Source: Alphaproteobacteria bacterium
GTDB lineage: Bacteria > Pseudomonadota > Alphaproteobacteria > Caulobacterales > Hyphomonadaceae
Reading direction: 5' to 3'
NCBI GenBank assembly: GCA_018830285.1
Contig: JAHJSB010000012.1
Span: 75,433-109,469 of the forward strand
DNA length: 34,037 nucleotides
Under the pieces are notes generated by a model, which made no database searches, had not been told where the DNA came from, and saw only the letters and a program-made list of their open reading frames with translations. Shown piece after piece: positions 26,969 to 34,037 of this stretch. Numbering within the stretch: position 1 is the stretch's first letter; each line of letters begins with the position of its first letter. Made by a program: the position numbers and the translations under genes.

Positions 26969-29551
26969 ATGAAACTTGTCGTCGTCGAGTCGCCCGCAAA
27001 GGCCAAAACGATCAACAAATACCTCGGCAAGGACTATAAGGTTCTGGCCTCCTACGGACACATCCGCGACCTGCCATCGAAGAATGGTTCGGTCGATCCC
27101 GACAATGATTTCGAGATGCTCTGGGAGGCCGACGCCAAGTCCGCCAAGCGCATCACCGACATCGTGAATGCGCTCAAAGAGTCCGACACGCTCATCCTCG
27201 CGACCGACCCGGATCGCGAAGGCGAGGCGATTTCCTGGCACCTGGTCGAGGCCCTGAAGAAGCGCCGCGCCCTCAAGAAGGACGTGCATGTCGAACGCGT
27301 CGTGTTCAACGCGATCACCAAGAATGCCGTTACCACGGCGATGGAACACCCGCGCCAGATCGACCAGGAACTGGTTGACGCCTATCTCGCCCGCCGCGCG
27401 CTCGACTATCTTGTCGGCTTCACCCTGTCCCCGGTTCTCTGGCGCAAGCTGCCCGGCAGCCGCTCGGCCGGCCGCGTCCAGTCGGTCGCGCTACGCATCG
27501 TCTGCGACCGCGAGAACGAGATCGAACTCTTCCGCCCGCAGGAATACTGGAACATCGCAGCCAGCTTGCGCGCTCCTGACGGCACCGATTTCGAAGCCCG
27601 CCTCCACGCGCTCGACGGCGATACGCTGAAGAAATTCACACTCGGCAACAAGGGTGACGCCGACAAGGCGCTCGAGATCGTCAAGACCGGCGGCTATTCC
27701 GTCGCCAGCGTCGAGGCCAAGCCGGTCAAGCGCAACCCGCCACCGCCCTTCATCACCTCCACCCTGCAGCAGGAAGCCTCCCGCAAGCTCGGCTTCGGCG
27801 CCAAGCGCACCATGCAGGCAGCTCAGAAACTGTATGAAGAAGGCCGCATCACGTACATGCGGACCGACGGCGTCAACATGGCCGAAGAGGCCTATGCCGC
27901 AGCCCGCAGCATGATCCAGTCGAACTATGGCGCCCGCTACCTGCCGGAAAACACCCGCCGCTATTCCTCCAAGGCCAAGAACGCGCAGGAGGCTCACGAA
28001 GCCGTCCGGCCGACCGACTTCAACCTGAGCCCGGAAGACTATCACGGCGACGGCGACCTGAAGAAACTCTACACCCTGATCTGGCGCCGTGCGGTGGCCA
28101 GCCAGATGGAAACCGCCCTGTTCGAGCGCACCACGATCGACCTCAAGTCAAAAGACCAGCGCGCCCTCCTGCGCGCCACTGGCCAGGTCCTCGTGTTCGA
28201 CGGTTTCATCAAGCTCTACACCGTCGGCCACGATGCCGGCGATGATGATGACGAGATCGAAGGCCGCCTGCCCAAGATGGAACAGGGCCAGCACGCCGAC
28301 CTGTTGAAGGCCGACGCCAACCAGTCCTTCACCGCTCCGCCGCCGCGCTATACCGAGGCCAGCCTCGTCAAGCGCCTCGAAGAGCTCGGCATCGGCCGCC
28401 CGTCCACATATGCTTCCACCATGTCGACGCTCGAAGACCGCGGCTATGTCCGCATTGAGGGCAAGGCGCTGGTGCCCGAGGACAAGGGCCGACTCGTCAC
28501 CGCCTTCCTCGAAAACTTCTTTGCCCGCTATGTCGAATACGATTTCACCGCCGGTCTCGAGGAAAAACTCGACGTCATTTCCGACGGCAAGCTCGACTGG
28601 AAGGCCTTCCTGCACGAGTTCTGGAAACAGTTCGCCGCCGACATTGACGGCACCAAGGACCTGCGCGTCTCCGCCGTGCTCGACGCCCTCAACGAGACGC
28701 TCGGCGCCTATGTCTTCCCGCGCACCGATGCCGACGGCAACCCGGTCGAAAACCCGCGCCAGTGCCCGCTCTGCAAGGAGGGCGAACTGTCCATGAAGCT
28801 CGGCCGGTTCGGCGCCTTCGTCGGCTGCTCGCGCCACCCTGACTGCAAGTTCACCCGCCAGTTCAGCGCCGATGGCGACGCCGCCGCTGCGATCAATCCC
28901 GATGGCAACGAGATCGGCATCCACCCGGAAACCGGCGAGATGATCTATCTCAAGACCGGCCGCTTCGGCCCCTATGTCGAGATGGCGAATGGCGAGAAGC
29001 CGAAACGCGCCTCGCTCACCAAGGCCGAGAAGGAAAAGCCGGAGGATCTGACCCTCGACCGCGCCGTGGAGCTGCTCATGCTGCCGCGCGAAGTCGGCCG
29101 CCACCCGGAAGACAACGAGATGATCCTCGCCAATTTCGGCCGTTTCGGCCCCTACGTCCAGCACGGCAAGACCTATGCGAACCTGAAAGACCCGGCGGAC
29201 GTCTTCTCCATCGGCCTCAACCGCGCCGTGGCGCTGATCGAGGACAAGAAGGCCAATCCGGGCCGTGGCCGCGGCGGCGCCACCCCGCTGAAGGAACTCG
29301 GCAACCATGCCGATGGCGAGCCCGTCCAGGTCTTTGCCGGCCGCTACGGGCCTTACGTGAAGCATGGCAAGGTCAACGCCACGATCCCGAAAGAGATCGC
29401 GCCCGAGACGATCACGCTCGAACAGGCCGTGGAATTGGTAAACGCCCGCGCCGCAGCTGCGCCCGCCAAGAAGAAGGCCGCTCCGAAAAAGGCCGCCGCC
29501 AAGAAGAAACCGGCCGCAAAGAAAAAGCCCGCCGCGAAGAAGGCCGACTGA
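26969..29551 (+). CDS. topA: DNA topoisomerase I (type IA)
   Basis: Relaxes negatively supercoiled DNA by a 5'-phosphotyrosine intermediate. The 860-residue protein opens with the TOPRIM domain (VVVESPAKAKTINKYLG, catalytic Glu8, and TDPDREGEAISWH with Asp80, Asp82, Glu84) and has the active-site Tyr296 in GRITYMRTDG. About residue 598 on is a C4 zinc ribbon (CPLCKEGELSMKLGRFGAF then VGCS and HPDC), followed by repeated zinc-less domains with GRFGPYV blocks. The last 30 residues are a Lys/Ala/Pro tail that probably binds DNA. ATG is preceded by AAGAGG. Confidence 0.97.
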   Translation: MKLVVVESPAKAKTINKYLGKDYKVLASYGHIRDLPSKNGSVDPDNDFEMLWEADAKSAKRITDIVNALKESDTLILATDPDREGEAISWHLVEALKKRRALKKDVHVERVVFNAITKNAVTTAMEHPRQIDQELVDAYLARRALDYLVGFTLSPVLWRKLPGSRSAGRVQSVALRIVCDRENEIELFRPQEYWNIAASLRAPDGTDFEARLHALDGDTLKKFTLGNKGDADKALEIVKTGGYSVASVEAKPVKRNPPPPFITSTLQQEASRKLGFGAKRTMQAAQKLYEEGRITYMRTDGVNMAEEAYAAARSMIQSNYGARYLPENTRRYSSKAKNAQEAHEAVRPTDFNLSPEDYHGDGDLKKLYTLIWRRAVASQMETALFERTTIDLKSKDQRALLRATGQVLVFDGFIKLYTVGHDAGDDDDEIEGRLPKMEQGQHADLLKADANQSFTAPPPRYTEASLVKRLEELGIGRPSTYASTMSTLEDRGYVRIEGKALVPEDKGRLVTAFLENFFARYVEYDFTAGLEEKLDVISDGKLDWKAFLHEFWKQFAADIDGTKDLRVSAVLDALNETLGAYVFPRTDADGNPVENPRQCPLCKEGELSMKLGRFGAFVGCSRHPDCKFTRQFSADGDAAAAINPDGNEIGIHPETGEMIYLKTGRFGPYVEMANGEKPKRASLTKAEKEKPEDLTLDRAVELLMLPREVGRHPEDNEMILANFGRFGPYVQHGKTYANLKDPADVFSIGLNRAVALIEDKKANPGRGRGGATPLKELGNHADGEPVQVFAGRYGPYVKHGKVNATIPKEIAPETITLEQAVELVNARAAAAPAKKKAAPKKAAAKKKPAAKKKPAAKKAD

Positions 29552-29556
29552 TCCGG

Positions 29557-29577
29557 GCCGGGCCCGCAAGGCCCGGC
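29557..29577 (+). terminator. GC hairpin after topA
   Basis: GCCGGGCC and GGCCCGGC pair over 8 bp around a CGCAA loop, 5 bases after the topA stop. There is no T-tract, and the peptidase gene starts 14 bases later, so it may only reduce read-through or protect the topA mRNA end. Confidence 0.5.
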
Positions 29578-29591
29578 ATGGACGTCACGCG

Positions 29592-30275
29592 ATGCGCCTC
29601 TCGCCCCGCCAGATCTTCCCCTATGCGGCCATCGCGGCCTGCGTGGCCTGGATCCTTGCGCTGCAGGGCCCGCCATCGCTGCCGCCCCTCACGGAAGAGG
29701 TCATCGCGCCCGCGCCTGCGCCCCGGCCAGCCCTGCCCGTGATCTACGACTTCCCCGTCACCCTGTCGCTCTGCCCCCGGCTCGGCATCGCCAACGCCCC
29801 GCACGCGGACCTCGCCCTGCATATTATCGGCTACACCGCCACCACCCGGGTCAATGGGGTCACCCTCGCCCGCGCCCCGGTCGAACGGGCCTGCTTCTCC
29901 TCCGGCTTCGGCGCCCGCAATGGCCAGGCCCATGCCGGCATCGACCTCTACAATCGCGATCCCGTGGCCATCTTTGCGGCGGGCGACGGTACGGTCCGCG
30001 AGGCGCATTACCGCCCCGATTACGGCAACATGCTGGTCATCGACCATGGCCACGGCGTCTTCACCCGCTACGCCCATCTCGCACGGCCCACGGGCTTTTC
30101 CGAAGGCGAAACGGTCGCCGCCGGCCAGATCATCGGCGTGATGGGCAACACGGCGGCCTACCGCATCCCCCGCCACCTCCACTACGAAATCCTCACCGGC
30201 ACATGGGGCCAGCAGGCGGGATCGTTCGCGCTGACGCCCGTCGACCCCCTGGCCCTGGAAGATACAATCCGGTAA
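29592..30275 (+). CDS. Membrane-anchored M23 family peptidase (LytM type)
   Basis: A 227-residue protein with an N-terminal hydrophobic anchor (about 9-25) and a Pro-rich stretch (26-50), then a LytM-type zinc peptidase domain. Metal ligands visible are His114 and Asp118 in SGFGARNGQAHAGIDL, and His197 in RHLHYEI, with His162 in RYAHLA. This domain normally cuts peptidoglycan cross-bridges in the periplasm. All ligands are kept, so it should be active rather than an EnvC-like activator. Cys61 and Cys101 may form a disulfide. It is close behind topA. Confidence 0.9.
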   Translation: MRLSPRQIFPYAAIAACVAWILALQGPPSLPPLTEEVIAPAPAPRPALPVIYDFPVTLSLCPRLGIANAPHADLALHIIGYTATTRVNGVTLARAPVERACFSSGFGARNGQAHAGIDLYNRDPVAIFAAGDGTVREAHYRPDYGNMLVIDHGHGVFTRYAHLARPTGFSEGETVAAGQIIGVMGNTAAYRIPRHLHYEILTGTWGQQAGSFALTPVDPLALEDTIR

Positions 30276-30326
30276 ATTTCTCTTTCTAGGAGACTTTTTA
30301 ATCCAGTGATTGTATAGCCCCGCTTG

Positions 30327-31046
30327 ATGGGCGGACAAGCACAACTCGGCACTCAGATCAGGGCGGTCCTCCCGCTCGTGGAAAAACTGTCGTTATCGCG
30401 GCAGAAAAGGCTGAACCGGCTCGTCCGGCAATTCCTGCACGATGTCGAATTCCGCGATGCCAGCGTGAAGGATCCCACGCCGGAAGCTCCCCTCAGGGTT
30501 GCATCCCATGCCTGCCTCATCTTGCTGAACCGGCAGCAGGACCGCTTCCATATCGGCCTGCGCATCGTCATCCATGCCAACGGCATTGATCCGCGGCCGG
30601 GCGGCAAGGCACGCCAGTTCCGGTGGGGCCACATAGACATCGACTGGGCCGAAATCAGTCAGGATGGCGCCACATCCGCCGCAGGCATCACACGCGTGAT
30701 GCACGAATTCGCCCACCGGCTAGACAGCCACAATATGCGCGCCAACAGCACACCGGCCTTGCTTTCCACCCAATGCCACGCCACATGGGCCAAAGTGATG
30801 GAGGAGGAACGCGACGTCCTCTGCGCACGACTGGACTATGGCGTCCCAACGCCCATCGATCCCGCCGCTGCGACAAGTCACGCCGAATTTTTCGCATGCA
30901 CAACGGAAGCCTATTTCGAGCAACCGGACATGCTGCGGTACCATTTTCCCCGTGTCTACGCACAGCTGGCCCATTTCTACGAGGACGGCGCGCAGGCATT
31001 TCCCACAAGCCTTTCCTTTGAGAATCCCCTATATCCACACACATGA
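30327..31046 (+). CDS. MtfA-like zinc peptidase (M90 family)
   Basis: A 239-residue protein similar to MtfA, the E. coli M90 aminopeptidase that also regulates glucose uptake through Mlc. The zinc motif HEFAH (126-130) is in VMHEFAHRLDSH, and the conserved AEFFACTTEAYFEQP (186-200) supplies the downstream Glu ligand; FPRVYAQLAHFYEDG follows as in the family. It is a little shorter than E. coli MtfA (about 265 residues as I recall). The ATG at 30327 follows a TTG; no strong ribosome binding site is seen, but the AT-rich stretch 30276-30326 differs from its surroundings. It overlaps rnr by ATGA. Whether an Mlc target exists is unknown. Confidence 0.87.
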   Translation: MGGQAQLGTQIRAVLPLVEKLSLSRQKRLNRLVRQFLHDVEFRDASVKDPTPEAPLRVASHACLILLNRQQDRFHIGLRIVIHANGIDPRPGGKARQFRWGHIDIDWAEISQDGATSAAGITRVMHEFAHRLDSHNMRANSTPALLSTQCHATWAKVMEEERDVLCARLDYGVPTPIDPAAATSHAEFFACTTEAYFEQPDMLRYHFPRVYAQLAHFYEDGAQAFPTSLSFENPLYPHT

Positions 31047-33325
31047 CATTTCCAGATAAACAGACTGTCCTCGATTACATTCGGGACAACCCCACCGCCA
31101 CCACGAAGCAAGCCATCGCCAAGGGCCTCCGGGTCAAGGGCGAGGAACGCAATGTTCTGCGCGCCATCCTCAAGGAACTCGAAGCCGAAGGCGCGCTTGA
31201 GCGTACCGGCAAACGCGCCTGGGCCCAGGCCGACCGGCCGCCGCCCACCGGCGTCGTCGAGTTCACCCATGTCGACAAGCAGGGCGACCTGATCGGCAAG
31301 TCCATCGGCGACAATGGCCCGTTCGGTCCCGACATCATCTATGCCGGCCCGTCGGGCAAGCCGAAGGCGAAAGCCCCCGGAATCGGCGACCGGGCCCTCT
31401 GCAAGATCAGCGAACGCGACGGCGAATGGCGCGCCCGTTCCATCACGATCTTTGAAAAACGCCTCTCCGACCGCCTGATCGGCCTCTATTCCACCGGCCC
31501 GCGCGGCGGCAAGGTCTCGCCCGCCAGCCGCAAGGAACGCCGCGAATTCGTGATCCAGGACGCCGACACGCTCGGCGCCAAGGATGGCGACCTCGTGATC
31601 GCCGAACCCAAGCCCCAGGGCCGGCGCCATTATGGCCCGGCGCTTGGCGAGATCACCGAGATCATCGGCCACATTTCCGATCCGCGCTCGGCCAGCCTCC
31701 TCGCCATCCATGCCCACGACATCCCCACCGAATTCCCGGAAGCCGCCCTCGAACAGGCGCGCAACCCGAACCCGGCACCCAGCGAACGCGAAGACCTCAC
31801 CCAGATCCCCCTCATCACCATCGACCCGCACGATGCGCGCGACCATGATGATGCCGTCTATGCCGAAAAGCTGGATGATGGCTGGCGCGTGATCGTCGCG
31901 ATTGCCGATGTCGCTGCCTATGTCACCGAGGGCTCGCCCCTCGACAAGGAAGCGCTCAAGCGCGGCAACTCCACCTATTTCCCCGACCGCGTCGTGCCCA
32001 TGCTGCCCTTCGAGCTATCGGCCGACGAATGCTCGCTGAAGGAAGGCGAACTGCGCCGCACGCTGGCCGTCGAGATGATCTTCGGCACCGATGGCCACAA
32101 ACGTTCCCACCGCTTCATTCGCGGCATGATGAAATCGGCTGCCAAGCTATCCTACGAGGAGGCCCAGGCCGCCATTGACGGCAAGCCCGGCGGCAAGGCC
32201 GGCGAATTGCTGGAAGACGTGCTCAAGCCGCTATGGGGCGCCTATGCCGCCCTCGCCAAGGCGCGCGACAAGCGCGCACCGCTCGATCTCGACCTTCCCG
32301 AGCGCCGTATCCAGTTCAAGGAAAATGGCGAGATTGACGGCATCTACACTAAGGAACGCCTCGAGGCCCACCGCCTGATCGAGGAAATGATGATCCAGGC
32401 CAATGTCGCCGCAGCCGAAACGCTGGAGCGCCAGAAAAGCCCGCTCATCTACCGCGTCCACGACACGCCGACCGATGCCAAGATCGCGGCCTTTGCCGAA
32501 TTCCTGCAGACCATCGAACTGAAATGGTCGATCGGTGAACGGCCCCAGACGCACAGGTTCAACAAGCTGATCGGCGAACTGAAGGACGGCGAATACGACC
32601 AGATGGTCACCCAGATGATCCTGCGCACACAGGCCCAGGCCATCTATAGCGAGGAAAACCTTGGCCATTTCGGCCTCAACCTCGTGCGCTATGCGCACTT
32701 CACCTCGCCGATCCGCCGCTATGCCGACACGATCGTCCACCGCGCCCTGATCGCGTCGCTGAAGCTCGGCCCTGACGGCCTCAGCAAGGAAGCCGCCTCG
32801 CAGCTGGAACAGACCGCCCAGCACATATCCGATACCGAGCGCCGCTCGATGGCTGCCGAGCGCGAAGCCACCGACCGCTATCTCGCGATCTTCCTGAAAG
32901 ACCGCGTCGGCGCCGAATTCGAGGGCCGCATTACCGGCGTCACCGGGTCCGGCCTGTTCGTCCAGCTCGCCGGCATCGGCGCTGACGGATTCATCCCGAT
33001 CTCCTCGATCTCGAACGATTACTGGGTCCAGGACGAAGCCGCTATGGCGCTCTATGCCCGCGGCAGCGGCGAAACCTACAGCCTCGGCCAGACCGTCCGG
33101 GTCAAGCTGAAGGAAGTCACGCCCCTGCAGGGCGGCCTGCTGCTGCAAATGCTGTCCGATCCGATGCCCGCGCCGGAAGGCCGCAAGGAACAGCGGCGCA
33201 ACATGGATCTCGGCCACGTTCCCCGCCGTAAGGGTGGACCGCCGCGTTCCGGCAAGCCAAAGTTCAACAAGAAGACGCTCCCCAAGCACAAGAGAACAAG
33301 CCGCGCCAAGGGACCAAAGAGATGA
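31043..33325 (+). CDS. rnr: Ribonuclease R
   Basis: Processive 3'-5' exoribonuclease of the RNase II family that degrades structured RNA. The 760-residue protein has an N-terminal winged helix, cold-shock domains, the RNB catalytic domain with TIDPHDARDHDDAV (Asp261, Asp267, Asp269, Asp270 match the metal-binding Asp set of E. coli RNase R), an S1 domain (about 635-715), and a Lys/Arg-rich tail. The block HFTSPIRRYADTIVHR is also diagnostic. Start overlaps the preceding peptidase stop and end overlaps the NUDIX start. Confidence 0.96.
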   Translation: MTFPDKQTVLDYIRDNPTATTKQAIAKGLRVKGEERNVLRAILKELEAEGALERTGKRAWAQADRPPPTGVVEFTHVDKQGDLIGKSIGDNGPFGPDIIYAGPSGKPKAKAPGIGDRALCKISERDGEWRARSITIFEKRLSDRLIGLYSTGPRGGKVSPASRKERREFVIQDADTLGAKDGDLVIAEPKPQGRRHYGPALGEITEIIGHISDPRSASLLAIHAHDIPTEFPEAALEQARNPNPAPSEREDLTQIPLITIDPHDARDHDDAVYAEKLDDGWRVIVAIADVAAYVTEGSPLDKEALKRGNSTYFPDRVVPMLPFELSADECSLKEGELRRTLAVEMIFGTDGHKRSHRFIRGMMKSAAKLSYEEAQAAIDGKPGGKAGELLEDVLKPLWGAYAALAKARDKRAPLDLDLPERRIQFKENGEIDGIYTKERLEAHRLIEEMMIQANVAAAETLERQKSPLIYRVHDTPTDAKIAAFAEFLQTIELKWSIGERPQTHRFNKLIGELKDGEYDQMVTQMILRTQAQAIYSEENLGHFGLNLVRYAHFTSPIRRYADTIVHRALIASLKLGPDGLSKEAASQLEQTAQHISDTERRSMAAEREATDRYLAIFLKDRVGAEFEGRITGVTGSGLFVQLAGIGADGFIPISSISNDYWVQDEAAMALYARGSGETYSLGQTVRVKLKEVTPLQGGLLLQMLSDPMPAPEGRKEQRRNMDLGHVPRRKGGPPRSGKPKFNKKTLPKHKRTSRAKGPKR

Positions 33326-34037
33326 ACACGCGCCTGCCGGGTCTGAAATCTGCCTATGACAAGGAGGATGATGGCGACGTCGTCCTGACCAGCCAGCCCA
33401 GCCCACGTCCGAAGGATGCCGCCACGCTGATCCTGGTCCGCCGCGACGGCCCCGCGCCGCGCGTCCTGCTCGGCAAGCGCTCCGGCGGGCACAGCTTCAT
33501 GCCGGACAAGTACGTGTTCCCCGGCGGCCGGGTGGACCCGCACGACGCCCGCGCGCCCACGCTCACCCCCCTCGCCGCCCCCGTCGCCACCCAGCTCGCC
33601 ATCGGCACCCGCCGCGCGCCCCATGCCTTCGCCCTGACCGCCATCCGCGAGACGTTCGAAGAGACCGGCCTGATCGTCGGCCGCGAGGCTGAAGCAACCG
33701 GCAAGCCGCCCCAGGGCTGGAGCCGCTATTACAGCGAGGGCGTGATGCCCTGCCTCCAGTCCTTCCAGTTCATCGGCCGCGCCATCACCCCGCCCTACCG
33801 GCCCAAGCGCTTTGATGCCCGCTTCTTCATGGTCGACGCCGAAGACGCCCTGATCGACACGCGCCCGCCCGTCGACGGCGCCGAACTGTCAGACCTGCAA
33901 TGGGTCACGCTGGCAGACGCGCTGGACCTCGACCTGCCCTCCGTCACGCGCTTCATGCTGGGCGAGATCGGCGAGCGGCTGGACAGGCCGGACGCCCCGA
34001 AAGGCCCGCCTTTCCTGCGCTGGACCCGCAATGGCCA
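33322..34037 (+). CDS. NUDIX hydrolase, 3' end outside window
   Basis: The frame opens with ATG in an ATGA overlap with the rnr stop and stays open to the window end (238 codons, partial). It has a NUDIX domain: VFPGGRVDP (about 63-71) and AIRETFEETGL (about 108-118) form the two halves of the Nudix box, separated by an insertion of about 40 residues, as in NUDT19-like hydrolases. The catalytic REX2EEXG residues are intact. Likely substrates are nucleoside diphosphate derivatives or CoA-type compounds; the sequence does not decide. Confidence 0.85.
   Translation, partial: MNTRLPGLKSAYDKEDDGDVVLTSQPSPRPKDAATLILVRRDGPAPRVLLGKRSGGHSFMPDKYVFPGGRVDPHDARAPTLTPLAAPVATQLAIGTRRAPHAFALTAIRETFEETGLIVGREAEATGKPPQGWSRYYSEGVMPCLQSFQFIGRAITPPYRPKRFDARFFMVDAEDALIDTRPPVDGAELSDLQWVTLADALDLDLPSVTRFMLGEIGERLDRPDAPKGPPFLRWTRNG

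Noticed and set aside
28148..29569. 473-codon frame antisense to topA
   Set aside because: Lies wholly over TopA conserved blocks; no recognisable domain.
32231..33406. 391-codon frame antisense to rnr
   Set aside because: Shadow of RNase R, and it would also run into the NUDIX gene.
1..34037. tRNA, rRNA, CRISPR, insertion sequence or prophage
   Set aside because: None found by reading; no repeat-spacer pattern, transposase or tRNA-like T-loop was seen. A tool scan could still find a small RNA.

Overview
The window is a gene-dense, GC-rich stretch of an alphaproteobacterial chromosome. Several gene orders are typical of that class: accB-accC-aat facing a DUF2155/mlaD/NDUFA12-type complex I subunit cluster, DUF2066-hdaA-ppk-ppx facing rnd next to aspS, purM-purN, and holC-pepA facing lptF-lptG. 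The NDUFA12-like complex I subunit and HdaA point the same way. A relative of Hyphomonas, Hirschia or Caulobacter is my best guess; this is inferred from gene content and remembered synteny, not from a search. I found no tRNA, rRNA, CRISPR array, insertion sequence or prophage.

Region by region. 1-2660 (+): biotin carboxyl carrier protein and biotin carboxylase (fatty acid synthesis), then the Leu/Phe-tRNA-protein transferase of the N-degron pathway. 2528-4111 (-): exported DUF2155 protein, MlaD-like lipid transport subunit and NDUFA12-like subunit, in overlapping frames. 4301-8418 (+): three accessory genes, namely an exported FG-GAP/VCBS protein, a 746-residue protein that looks like a decayed class II ribonucleotide reductase (NrdJ) keeping only its C-terminal domain intact, and an exported pentapeptide-repeat protein. 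8578-10401 (-): aspS. 10499-11665 (+): rnd. 11787-17212 (-): DUF2066, hdaA, ppk and ppx, probably one operon. 17320-18932 (+): purM and purN. 18933-23048: small accessory genes (GNAT acetyltransferase, membrane-anchored alpha/beta hydrolase, periplasmic rhodanese, YjdM) around ndk (-) and ending with holC (-). 23052-24518 (-): pepA. 24638-26901 (+): lptF and lptG. 26969-34037 (+): topA, an M23 peptidase, an MtfA-like M90 peptidase, rnr, and a NUDIX hydrolase cut by the window end. The last three overlap by ATGA.

Together the genes are mostly housekeeping: acyl-lipid synthesis, outer-membrane lipid traffic (Lpt, Mla), purine synthesis, polyphosphate turnover, replication control (HdaA, HolC, TopA), RNA decay (RNase D, RNase R) and proteolysis. 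ATGA stop/start overlaps are the common coupling device (mlaD/DUF2155, ppk/ppx, purM/purN, lptF/lptG, mtfA-like/rnr, rnr/NUDIX).

The most unusual item is the NrdJ-derived protein at 5293-7533. Its C-terminal ~220 residues read like a normal NrdJ tail, but the barrel part is strongly diverged and the catalytic NPCxE-type motif is absent, so it looks like a non-catalytic reductase relative with another job. Secondary points are an HdaA with a broken P-loop, a 133-bp coding overlap between aat and the DUF2155 gene, and phased 11-bp direct repeats upstream of the FG-GAP gene.
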